A DNA stretch of 64,000 bases, taken from contig JBPYFK010000100.1 of the NCBI GenBank assembly GCA_051984675.1, positions 56,581-120,580 on the forward strand. Direction: 5' to 3'. The position numbers and the translations under genes are program-made. Source of the stretch: JBPYFK01 sp051984675 (GTDB lineage Bacteria; Actinomycetota; Actinomycetes; Mycobacteriales; Pseudonocardiaceae). This document shows, in pieces, positions 40,126 to 47,958 of this stretch. Every line of letters begins with the position of its first letter. Within the stretch, counting starts at the first letter, position 1. Under the pieces are notes generated by a model. It searched no databases, was not told the origin of the DNA, and was given only the letters and a program-made list of their open reading frames with translations.

Positions 40126-42168
40126 TTGGTCGTGGCCGTGCTGCGGTGGGTTCGTGCGTCCGTCCCACGCCGGTTGCCCGGGTGGCCGCCGAGAGGGACG
40201 TCGATCTCACCCCGGGTGGGCTACCCCGTTGTGCTGACCTTGGCGTTGCTGGCGGTAGCGCTGCTGACGCACGGGGTGCTGGCGGACCAACCGCGATGGG
40301 GCACCGGTCTCGCCGGCGGTCGCCTGCTGCCGGTCGGGGACCTGAGCCAGACGTGGGCCGATTACCTCGCCGCATGGCACCCCGCGTTCGGGGGCACGGC
40401 CTCGCCGGTCGCGCCGTCGTTGCTGGTGCTGGGCGTGTTGGGCACCCTCCTCGCGCCACTGGGCGGGCCGCCCACCGCGGCCGCCCTGCTGTTGTGGTTA
40501 GACCTGCCGCTGGCCGGGCTCGCGGTGTGGGTGGCGACCCGGCGATTGCCGGTGCCGGCGCGCTGGCGGGCTGCGGTCGCGGCGGGGTACGCGCTGCTGC
40601 CCGCCGCCTCGCTGTCGGCCGCGCAGGGCCGGCTCGACGTCGTCGTGGCGCACGCGCTCGTGCCGATGGTGCTTGCCGGTGGGGCGGCGGTACTCGGTTG
40701 GTCCAGGCTTGGCGCGAACCCGAGGCAGTGGCTGAGCACCGCTTCCCTGGCCGCCCTCGGCCTGACTGTCCTCGGCGCCTTCTCGCCGCTGCTGTACGCC
40801 TTCCTGGCGCTGCTGCTCCTCGTCGGGTTCGTCGTTGTGCCTGGCCCAGAGGTGAGTCAGGACCGGAAACCGTCGCATCGGGTGGCCGCGCTGGTCGCGG
40901 TGGTCGTGCTACCGGTGGTGGGTTTGCTGCCGTGGCCGGCGGTGTGGCTGACCGACCCGCAGCTGCTCATCCAGGGCGCCGGCGACCCCGGCCAGCAGAG
41001 TCCGGTCGGCCTGAGCGTCCTCGCGCTGGCCCCGGACGCCTCACCGGCAGCGTGGGTCGGTGTGATTTTCCTGCTCGCGGCGGCTGCGGCGTGCTGGCTC
41101 CGTCCCCGGCGTGAAGCCCTGCCAGGACTGGTCGTCGCCGGGGCCGCCCTGGCGGCGACGATCGCCGTCGGGCGCGTTCCGCTGACGCCCGCCAGCGGTG
41201 GTGCATCCACCGTGACGTGGACGGGCGGGTTGCTGGTCATCGCGGGGGCCGGGGCGCTCTGGCCGGTCCTGCTCGCCGGTCTGCCGGGGCCGAGTCCGAG
41301 AGCCGTGCCCAGGCGTTTCGCCGCAGCCGGGTTGGTCGGCGCGCTCCTTGCCTTGGCGACCGGCAGTGCCCTGGCCGGCTCGGGCGGACCGTTGGGTACC
41401 CAGCGCGGCGAGCCGCCGCGCGCGGGCTCGTTGCTGGTCGTCGAGGGCCTGGGCCGGCCGGCACGGCTGGAGGACGCGCCGGCCCGGTTCGGGGACGACA
41501 GTCTGGTGCCCGCCACATCGGCGTTGCAGTGGCTGCGCCGTGTCGGCAACGACGTCCTGACCGGTCCGCCGGACAGCGTCCGCGCGGCGCTGGCCTCCGC
41601 GGCCGGACGCGGCGTGACTGCCGTGTCCCTCCCGGACGCCCGCGCCGCCGAGCGGTTGCGCGCCGCCGCCGGCGACATGGTCGCCGGCGGGGTGCGCGGT
41701 GCCGGCGGGCGCGAGGAGGTGCGACTGTCGAAGCCCGGAGGGCCGGCGGAGCTGCTCGGCCCGGACCTCGCGCGCAGAGCGCGCGGCGACGGCCAGCCCG
41801 ACCCGCTCGACCAGCCGAAACCCGTGCAGACCACGTTGCCCGAAGGGGCGTTGCGGGTGTCCGAAGGCGGGGTCGGGCGGCTGCTGGTGCTCGGCGCGGA
41901 GAACGTCTCCGGGTGGCGCGCCACCATCGATGGCAAACCGGCGTCGCTGGCCACGGCCTGGGGGCACCAGGTCGGTGTCCCGCTGCCCGGTCATCCCAGC
42001 GAGGTCCGCTTCGAGTACGCCAGCGGGCCGCGCGACACGTTCCTCGCCGTGCAGGCCGCGGCGCTGCTGTTCACGGCCGTCGCGGCGCTACCCGGCCGCC
42101 GGCGCCGACCGAGCGAGCCGGTGGCGGATCACTTGCCCTCGATGATGTCGGGGTCCAGCCCCAGGTAG
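40126..42168 (+). CDS. Large multi-pass membrane protein resembling the C-terminal part of GT2 membrane proteins
   Basis: 680 residues from a TTG at 40126 just after GGGAGGA; GTGs at 40090 and 40132 are alternatives. About ten membrane segments (VVLTLALLAVALLTHGVLA, APSLLVLGVLGTLLAPLGG and others) are followed by a C-terminal extracytoplasmic part with ENVSGWRATIDGKPASLATA. In related actinobacteria the similar protein in this place begins with a GT2 glycosyltransferase domain, which I do not see here; the gene starts directly in the membrane region. It could be a separate half or a truncated form. The last 40 bp overlap the convergent metallopeptidase gene. Confidence 0.6.
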   Translation: MVVAVLRWVRASVPRRLPGWPPRGTSISPRVGYPVVLTLALLAVALLTHGVLADQPRWGTGLAGGRLLPVGDLSQTWADYLAAWHPAFGGTASPVAPSLLVLGVLGTLLAPLGGPPTAAALLLWLDLPLAGLAVWVATRRLPVPARWRAAVAAGYALLPAASLSAAQGRLDVVVAHALVPMVLAGGAAVLGWSRLGANPRQWLSTASLAALGLTVLGAFSPLLYAFLALLLLVGFVVVPGPEVSQDRKPSHRVAALVAVVVLPVVGLLPWPAVWLTDPQLLIQGAGDPGQQSPVGLSVLALAPDASPAAWVGVIFLLAAAAACWLRPRREALPGLVVAGAALAATIAVGRVPLTPASGGASTVTWTGGLLVIAGAGALWPVLLAGLPGPSPRAVPRRFAAAGLVGALLALATGSALAGSGGPLGTQRGEPPRAGSLLVVEGLGRPARLEDAPARFGDDSLVPATSALQWLRRVGNDVLTGPPDSVRAALASAAGRGVTAVSLPDARAAERLRAAAGDMVAGGVRGAGGREEVRLSKPGGPAELLGPDLARRARGDGQPDPLDQPKPVQTTLPEGALRVSEGGVGRLLVLGAENVSGWRATIDGKPASLATAWGHQVGVPLPGHPSEVRFEYASGPRDTFLAVQAAALLFTAVAALPGRRRRPSEPVADHLPSMMSGSSPR

Positions 42169-42596
42169 GCGGCGACCTGCTCGACGAGCACGTCGTGCAG
42201 CAGGTCGGCCATGTCCGTGCCGTCGCGGGCGCGGGCCTCCAGCGGGCGGCGGTAGAGCACGATGCGTGCCCGAGTGGGCTCCCCCCGGCCGTCGACGCCC
42301 GCGGGAACCAGGCGGGCCAGCGGGACATTGGCGTCGACCACCACGTCCTCGTCCCACGCCACCTGCGAGGAGCTGGTGACCTCGGGCACCTCGTCGACGG
42401 CGACGTCGAGCTGGGCCAGCTCGGTGTGCCAGCGCTGTTCGATCGGTTCGAGGGCTTCCAGGACCAGCGCGTCGAAGCGCTGCGAACGGCTGCGGGAGGC
42501 CGGTACCGACGACGGGTACAGCGGTCCACGCAGGCCACGGCCCCGCCGGTCCCGCCGAACGCGGCTGAGACGTCGAGTTCCACGTGCCGTCACCAC
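42129..42596 (-). CDS. Metallopeptidase-family protein (zincin-like, HExxH lost)
   Basis: 155 residues. It matches the small actinobacterial family (Rv3259-like) next to DUF3499: FDALVLEALEPIEQRWHTEL, DVAVDEVPEV, PARIVLYRRPLEAR-like strands and a C-terminal helix LLHDVLVEQVAAYLGLDPD. In the wider zincin family that helix carries HExxH. Here both His are replaced and only the Glu remains, so zinc-dependent catalysis is unlikely. It faces DUF3499 divergently and overlaps the membrane-protein gene at its 3' end. Confidence 0.7.
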   Translation of the reverse strand: MVTARGTRRLSRVRRDRRGRGLRGPLYPSSVPASRSRSQRFDALVLEALEPIEQRWHTELAQLDVAVDEVPEVTSSSQVAWDEDVVVDANVPLARLVPAGVDGRGEPTRARIVLYRRPLEARARDGTDMADLLHDVLVEQVAAYLGLDPDIIEGK

Positions 42597-42814
42597 GGGG
42601 CGAGCGTACGCCGAAACGCCCCCGGCGTGGACCAGCCGCAGCGGCTCGACCGGATGACCTTGCGGTCGGGCACGGTGACCGCGCGCTCCAGCCGCTCGGA
42701 TGTCCTCCGTTCGGGGCGTCGGTTGTCGCGTTCGGCAGGACCGTCCGGGTTCGCCGCGAGCGATTTCCGCGTGCCTGCGGCGCGTACTGGGGCGGGGGCG
42801 CTATCGTGCCTGTC

Positions 42815-43168
42815 GTGCGGAGCGTGAGACGGTGCTCGCGAACGGGGTGCACGAACCCGGCAGTCGCCACGCTCACGTATGCCTACGCGGACTCCACCGC
42901 CGTCGTCGGACCGCTGGCGACCTACGCCGAGCCGCACAGCTACGACCTGTGCGAGGAGCATGCACTGCGCCTCACGGTGCCCAAGGGCTGGGAAGTCGTT
43001 CGCCACGAGGGTGAGTTCGCCCTCCCCGAGCCCTCGGCGGACGACCTGACGGCGCTGGCCGAGGCGGTCCGCGAAGCCGGGCGCTCGGATCCGCAGGCCC
43101 CGGACCTCTCCGTAGGGTCCTCCCGCCGTGGGCACCTGCGGGCGCTGCCCGACCCCGTGGACGAGTAA
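42815..43168 (+). CDS. DUF3499 family protein
   Basis: 117 residues from a GTG at 42815, which gives the family N-terminus RSVRRCSRTGCTNPAVATL; a GTG at 42806 would add three residues. Four Cys/His positions (CSRTGC, then YDLCEEH) suggest a small zinc ribbon. DUF3499 is confined to actinobacteria and lies beside manB in most of them. Function unknown. The C-terminus is a polar tail. Confidence 0.85.
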   Translation: MRSVRRCSRTGCTNPAVATLTYAYADSTAVVGPLATYAEPHSYDLCEEHALRLTVPKGWEVVRHEGEFALPEPSADDLTALAEAVREAGRSDPQAPDLSVGSSRRGHLRALPDPVDE

Positions 43169-43199
43169 GCCACCGGCGCTTGCTGAACGTTCGCTGGGT

Positions 43200-43246
43200 G
43201 ATCGCCGGGGAAATTCTGCGACGAGATCATGGAATTCCCGGTGATC
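43200..43246 (+). terminator. Hairpin after DUF3499
   Basis: GATCGCCGGGGAAATTC (43200-43216) pairs with GAATTCCCGGTGATC (43232-43246), with one mismatch and a two-base bulge, loop ~15 nt. It stands 30 bp past the DUF3499 stop and upstream of a TTGACC (43252) that could open the manB promoter, so it would separate the two units. Confidence 0.5.
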
Positions 43247-43378
43247 AGCGGTTGACCCGGGCGTGAACTGCGACGATTCTCCGCATGTCCGATCCTGGCC
43301 ATCCCGCTGCGGTGCGGCGGTCGCCGGTAGGCTTTTGGCCGTACGTCAGGGGAACTAGGGATTCGGGGAGTGTGCGGG

Positions 43379-44728
43379 GTGCGGGACCTGTCCGGGATCG
43401 TCAAGGCGTACGACATCCGAGGAGTGGTCGGCGACGAGCTCGACGTCGACACCGTCCAGGAGATCGGCGCCGCGTTCAGCAGGCTGGTGGGCGGCCCGGC
43501 CGTCGTGATCGGCCACGACATGCGGGAGTCGTCGCCGGCCCTGGCCGCCGCGTTCGGCGAGGGCGTGGTCGGGCAGGGTCTCGACGTGATCAACATCGGG
43601 CTGGCCAGCACGGACATGCTCTACTTCGCCTCGGGGCGGCTGGAGCTGCCCGGGGCGATGTTCACCGCCAGCCACAACCCCGCCAAGTACAACGGGATCA
43701 AGCTCTGCCGCTCCGGTGCCGCGCCGGTCGGCCAGGACAGCGGGTTGTCCGAGATCAAGGAGCTGGTCGAGCAGGGCGTCCCGGAGTTTCTGGGCGCCAC
43801 GGGCACCGTCACCGAGCGCGACATGCTCGTCGACTACTCGGCGTTCCTGCACGGGTTGGTGGACCTGACGTCGATCCGGCCGCTGAGGATCGTCGTGGAC
43901 GCCGGTAACGGCATGGGCGGGCACACCGTTCCGCAGGTCTTCCAGGGCCTGCCGGTGGAGATCGTGCCGCTGTACTTCGAGCTGGACGGCACGTTCCCGA
44001 ACCACGAGGCGAACCCGCTGGACCCGGCCAACCTCGTCGATCTGCAGGCGAAGGTGCGCGAGGTCGGCGCGGACGCCGGGCTGGCCTTCGACGGCGACGC
44101 CGACCGCTGCTTCGTCGTGGACGCCGCCGGGGAGCCGGTGGCGCCGAGCGCGATCACGGCGCTGGTCGCGGTCCGCGAACTGACCAAGGAGCCCGGCGGG
44201 ACGATCATCCACAACCTGATCACGTCCAAGGCGGTCCCGGAGATCGTCAACGAGCACGGCGGGAAGCCGGTGCGCACCCGCGTCGGGCACTCGTTCATCA
44301 AGCAGACGATGGCGGAATCCGGTGCGATCTTCGGTGGCGAACACTCGGCGCACTACTACTTCCGGGACTTCTGGAGGGCCGACTCGGGGATGCTGGCGGC
44401 ACTGCACGTGCTCGCCGCGCTCGGGGAGCAGGACCGGCCGCTGTCCGAGCTGATGGCCGCCTACAGCCGCTACGTAGCGTCCGGCGAGATCAACTCGACG
44501 GTGGACGACCAGGCCGGACGGATGCGCGCGGTAGCGGAGACCTTCGGTGCCCGGAATGGCGCTCGAACCGACGAACTGGACGGGCTTACCGTGGAATTGG
44601 CGGACGGCTCCTGGTTCAACCTGCGGCCGTCGAACACGGAACCGCTGCTCCGGTTGAACGTGGAAGCCAGTGACGCCGAGCGGATGCGAGCACTGCGGGA
44701 CGAGGTGCTCGCGGTCGTTCGGGCGTGA
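43379..44728 (+). CDS. manB: Phosphomannomutase / phosphoglucomutase
   Basis: 449 residues from a GTG at 43379; a GTG at 43370 adds three residues. The alpha-D-phosphohexomutase motifs are intact: IVKAYDIRGVVG, the phosphoserine loop MFTASHNPAKYNGIKLC, the metal loop AFDGDADRCFVVD, and EHSAHYYFRDFW for sugar binding, with RPSNTEPLLRLNVEA for phosphate. It interconverts mannose-6-P and mannose-1-P between ManA and ManC, giving GDP-mannose for lipoglycans and glycoproteins. It is followed by Trm112 and the SIS protein on the same strand. Confidence 0.94.
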   Translation: MRDLSGIVKAYDIRGVVGDELDVDTVQEIGAAFSRLVGGPAVVIGHDMRESSPALAAAFGEGVVGQGLDVINIGLASTDMLYFASGRLELPGAMFTASHNPAKYNGIKLCRSGAAPVGQDSGLSEIKELVEQGVPEFLGATGTVTERDMLVDYSAFLHGLVDLTSIRPLRIVVDAGNGMGGHTVPQVFQGLPVEIVPLYFELDGTFPNHEANPLDPANLVDLQAKVREVGADAGLAFDGDADRCFVVDAAGEPVAPSAITALVAVRELTKEPGGTIIHNLITSKAVPEIVNEHGGKPVRTRVGHSFIKQTMAESGAIFGGEHSAHYYFRDFWRADSGMLAALHVLAALGEQDRPLSELMAAYSRYVASGEINSTVDDQAGRMRAVAETFGARNGARTDELDGLTVELADGSWFNLRPSNTEPLLRLNVEASDAERMRALRDEVLAVVRA

Positions 44729-44792
44729 CTCGCCTAACCGCATGAAGGACCCCCGACCGGACCACCTGTTCGGTGCGCAACCGATCAGGTGG

Positions 44793-44867
44793 ACACAGGC
44801 GTCGGGTAGGCAGGCTCATCAGGTAAACAGGGCGTCAGGTAGACAGGGCGCATCAGACAAAGGGCAC
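44793..44867. repeat. Imperfect short repeats between manB and the Trm112 gene
   Basis: Between the manB stop and the Trm112 start a CAGG(T/C)...(A/G)CAGGGCG(T/C) unit of about 16-24 bp recurs three to four times (for example CAGGTAAACAGGGCGT and CAGGTAGACAGGGCGC). No gene is present. It might be a diverged slippage array; no function visible. Confidence 0.45.
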
Positions 44868-44897
44868 TGGGTGCCGAACTGACCGTCGGGAGGAGCC

Positions 44898-45176
44898 GTG
44901 CCCGTAGGAGTGGAAGCGCAGTTGCTGGAGATCCTGGCGTGCCCGTGCCCGGAGCATGCTCCACTGGTCGAGCACGCCGCTGACCGGGACGAAGCCGAGG
45001 GGTACCTGGCGTGCACGTCCTGTGGTCGGCGCTTCCCGATCCGGGACGGTATTCCGGTGCTGCTGCTGGAGGAAGCGCTCGGCGGCCCCGGCACGGAAGC
45101 AGCGGAGGGCGGTCCCCGCCCGTCCGGCGGTGCTGACGAGGCCGTTTCTGATGAAGGTGTTCCTGGAAACGGGTGA
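44898..45176 (+). CDS. Trm112 family protein
   Basis: 92 residues from a GTG with GGGAGGAGCC upstream. The Trm112/YcaR zinc-ribbon shape is seen: LLEILACPCPEHAPL, YLACTSCGRRFPIRDGIPVL. Bacterial members are small and partner methyltransferases or unknown enzymes. The C-terminal ~30 residues are an acidic, glycine-rich tail. In actinobacteria the gene regularly lies between manB and the SIS gene, as here, and it overlaps the next gene by 4 bp (GTGA). Confidence 0.88.
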   Translation: MPVGVEAQLLEILACPCPEHAPLVEHAADRDEAEGYLACTSCGRRFPIRDGIPVLLLEEALGGPGTEAAEGGPRPSGGADEAVSDEGVPGNG

Positions 45177-46267
45177 GAACCGTGTTGGACGACAGCCTGT
45201 TCGACGACCCTGGGCGGTTGGCGGATGCCGACACCCAAGGGTTGCTGCGGTCGGCCGCTCTGGCGGGCGCGCAGGTGAGATCCACCGTGGAAACCGCCGC
45301 CGAGGTGGGACTCGACGACCTCTCCGAGGGGCGACCGCGCGCGCTGGTGCTGCTGGCCCGCCCCGGCGTCGCGCCGGCTGTAATCCACCTGCTGGTGTCG
45401 CTGCTCGGGCCGTCCTGCCCGGTGCCGGTGGTGGTCGCCGAGTCCGCCCCGTCCTGGGTCGGGCCGCTGGACGTCGTCTTCGCCCACACCCAGGACGCCG
45501 GTGACACCGTGCTGGCCGAGTCGGCCGCAGTGGCCGCCCGGCGTGGTGCGACCGTGGTGCTGGCCGTTCCGCCGGAGGGGCCGGTGGCCGCGGCGGCGTC
45601 TGGCCGGGCGAAGGTGATCCCGCAGCGCATCCCCGTGCCACCGGCATTGAGCTTCGGCTACGTCTTCTCCGCGGGAGCGACCGTGCTGTCCGCATTGGGC
45701 CTGCTCGATGTGGACACCGATGCGCTGGCCGACAGCCTGGACGGCGCGGCGGCGCTGTGTCATCCAGGGCAGGAGTCGCTGGTCAACCCGGCGAAGTCGT
45801 TGGCGTTGCGGTTGGCCGACCGGGCACCCCTGCTGTGGGGGTTGGACTCGATCTGCACGGCGGTGGCCGAGCACGGTGCGTTCGCGCTCGCCTGCCACGC
45901 GGGCGTGGCCTGCGACGTGGCCGGTTACCCGCAGGCGATGACCAGACACGCACTGCATCGCGCGGCGTCCCAGGCCGGCTCGGGCGCGGACCTGTTCGCC
46001 GACCCCGAGGACACCGCCGGTGGCCTGCTGCGGGTGTTCCTCATCAGCTCCCGGCACAGCGCCGAGGTCGAGGCCAGCGAGCGCTTCGCGGTGACCACGT
46101 TGCCCGGGGCGGACCTCGTCACCCCCGGCGAGTCCGTACCGGACGACCCGGCCGTGTGCGCTGCGGTGCTGGCCCTGCGGTTCGACCTGGCGGCGGTCTA
46201 CCTGGGGCTGGCGGCCGGCACCGGGAACGGCCCCGGCTGGCCCGCGTTGGCCATGAACCAGGGATGA
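45173..46267 (+). CDS. SIS-domain protein (Rv3256c-like, bifunctional PGI/PMI-like)
   Basis: 364 residues from a GTG in a GTGA overlap. Sugar-isomerase-type Rossmann halves are visible: RPRALVLLARPGVAPAVIHL, VPVVVAESAPSWVGPLDVVF and AAVAARRGATVVLAVPPEG, and the C-terminal isomerase-like region ERFAVTTLPGADLVTPGES. The clade lies between Trm112 and manA in actinobacteria and may interconvert phosphosugars with ManA, but activity is unproven. Length is normal. Confidence 0.82.
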   Translation: MRTVLDDSLFDDPGRLADADTQGLLRSAALAGAQVRSTVETAAEVGLDDLSEGRPRALVLLARPGVAPAVIHLLVSLLGPSCPVPVVVAESAPSWVGPLDVVFAHTQDAGDTVLAESAAVAARRGATVVLAVPPEGPVAAAASGRAKVIPQRIPVPPALSFGYVFSAGATVLSALGLLDVDTDALADSLDGAAALCHPGQESLVNPAKSLALRLADRAPLLWGLDSICTAVAEHGAFALACHAGVACDVAGYPQAMTRHALHRAASQAGSGADLFADPEDTAGGLLRVFLISSRHSAEVEASERFAVTTLPGADLVTPGESVPDDPAVCAAVLALRFDLAAVYLGLAAGTGNGPGWPALAMNQG

Positions 46268-46426
46268 GTTGGCACCGTCTTCCCTGTCGAGGGCAACCTG
46301 GGAGCAAGGTCACGCGTTTTTAGGTCGAAGGGCATTGGGATCGACGCCGCCCGGTCGAGCACCATGAGGGCACAACGCCGGTGTCACGTACTCCGGTGGG
46401 CGGAAACCGAGGAAGCGAGAACGACA

Positions 46427-47842
46427 GTGCAGCTGCTGCGTAACGCGGTGCGCCCGTATGCGTGGGGATCACGCACCGCTATCGCGGACCTGCTGGGACG
46501 CCCTGTTCCCGCCCCGCACCCGGAAGCTGAGCTGTGGATGGGTGCCCACCCGGGCGACCCGTCCCGGTTGGTGTGCGAGGACGGTTCGGAAGTGTCGCTG
46601 CTGCAGCTTCTGGACGCGGACCCTGCCGCGCAGCTCGGCCAGGCGTGCACCCAGCGGTGGGGTAAGCGGCTGCCGTTCCTGTTGAAGGTGCTGGCCGCCG
46701 ACGAACCGTTGAGCCTGCAGGCGCACCCGTCGGCGGAGCAGGCCAGGGAAGGGTTCCTGCGGGAGGAGGCCGCCGGAATCCCCCGCAACGCGCCCAACCG
46801 CAACTACCCGGACCCCATAGCCAAACCGGAGCTGATCTGCGCGCTCACCGAGTTCCACGCGCTCGCCGGGTTCCGGGACGCGCACCGAACAGTGCGCCTG
46901 CTCAACCAGCTCGACGTGCCCCGGCTTCGCCCGCACACCGAGCTGCTCGCCGCGCAGCCGGACTCCAACGGCCTCCGTGCCTTGTTCACCACCTGGATCA
47001 CGCTGCCAGAGCACTACCTGCGCGTGCTTCTGCCCGAGGTGTTGGAAGCGTGCGTGCGCGAGGTGCGCGCGCAAGGTGAGTTCACGCTGGAGTGTCGCAC
47101 CGCCCTGGAGTTGGGCGAGGCGTATCCAGATGACGGCGGGGTGCTGGCCAGCCTGCTGCTGAACCGCGTGGTGTTGCAGCCGGGCGAAGCGATCTTCCTG
47201 CCGGCCGGCAACCTGCACGCCTACCTGCATGGAACCGGGATGGAGATCCTCGCGAACTCGGACAACATCCTCCGATGCGGTCTCACCCCGAAGCACGTGG
47301 ACGTGCCGGAGCTGCTGCGCGTCCTGGACTTCAGCTGCGGCGACATGCAGGCCCTGCGGGGCGATCGGCTCGACGACCACCTGACCGTGTACAGGACGTC
47401 GGCCGAGGAGTTCGAGCTGTCGCGAGTGGGCTGGAATGTCGGCGACACCGCTGGTGTGGTGCTCGACTCACCCGGCCCGCAGATCCTGCTGTGCACCGAG
47501 GGGCGGGTACGGCTGTCCACGCGGCAACACCACGCCTCACCGGCCGGGAACGGCCAGCGCGGGCTGGTGGCCAGCGGAGTCCAGGGCAACGGCCACGGCC
47601 CGCACGTGCCGGGCCGGATGGCCGGCGTCCCCGCCCCGGAACGCTTCACCGCTTGGCGCCCGGAACCGCACGCACCGGCCCGGCACGAGCTTGACCAGCA
47701 CGAATTTGTCCAGTACGAACTCGAACTCGGCCGGGGTGAGTCGGTGTGGCTGCCGGCTTCCGACCCCGCCGTTGTGGTCACCCCGGTCGATCCCAGCGCT
47801 GGTGCCACCCAGGTCTTCCGGGCCGCGGCCGGCGCCCTGTAA
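46427..47842 (+). CDS. manA: Mannose-6-phosphate isomerase, class I
   Basis: 471 residues from a GTG at 46427 with GAGGAAGCGAG upstream. The zinc ligands are there: LSLQAHPSAEQA (Gln, His), KPELICALTEFHAL (Glu) and FLPAGNLHAYLHGTGMEIL (His), plus NAVRPYAWGSRTAI at the N-terminus. ManA turns fructose-6-P into mannose-6-P, the entry to GDP-mannose. The C-terminal cupin holds an inserted low-complexity stretch of ~60 residues (residues ~370-430, Gly/His/Pro rich) not usual in the family. The stop codon lies in the first unit of a 16-bp repeat array. Confidence 0.92.
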   Translation: MQLLRNAVRPYAWGSRTAIADLLGRPVPAPHPEAELWMGAHPGDPSRLVCEDGSEVSLLQLLDADPAAQLGQACTQRWGKRLPFLLKVLAADEPLSLQAHPSAEQAREGFLREEAAGIPRNAPNRNYPDPIAKPELICALTEFHALAGFRDAHRTVRLLNQLDVPRLRPHTELLAAQPDSNGLRALFTTWITLPEHYLRVLLPEVLEACVREVRAQGEFTLECRTALELGEAYPDDGGVLASLLLNRVVLQPGEAIFLPAGNLHAYLHGTGMEILANSDNILRCGLTPKHVDVPELLRVLDFSCGDMQALRGDRLDDHLTVYRTSAEEFELSRVGWNVGDTAGVVLDSPGPQILLCTEGRVRLSTRQHHASPAGNGQRGLVASGVQGNGHGPHVPGRMAGVPAPERFTAWRPEPHAPARHELDQHEFVQYELELGRGESVWLPASDPAVVVTPVDPSAGATQVFRAAAGAL

Positions 47843-47898
47843 CCGTTCTGCCCTGTAACCGTTCTGCCCTGTAACCGTTCTGCCCTGTAACCGTTCTG
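47835..47898. repeat. Four perfect 16-bp tandem repeats at the manA stop
   Basis: CCCTGTAACCGTTCTG is repeated at 47835, 47851, 47867 and 47883; a fifth partial copy follows. The first unit encodes the last residues and the TAA stop of manA, and the rest are downstream. Identity of all four suggests recent expansion. Because 16 is not a multiple of three, changes in number would not affect the protein but would alter the 3' region. Confidence 0.92.
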
Positions 47899-47958
47899 CC
47901 CGGTAGTCCTTCTTCGTCGCAAGCCTTCTCGCTGCGCGCACGAGGTCATGGTGCGTAC

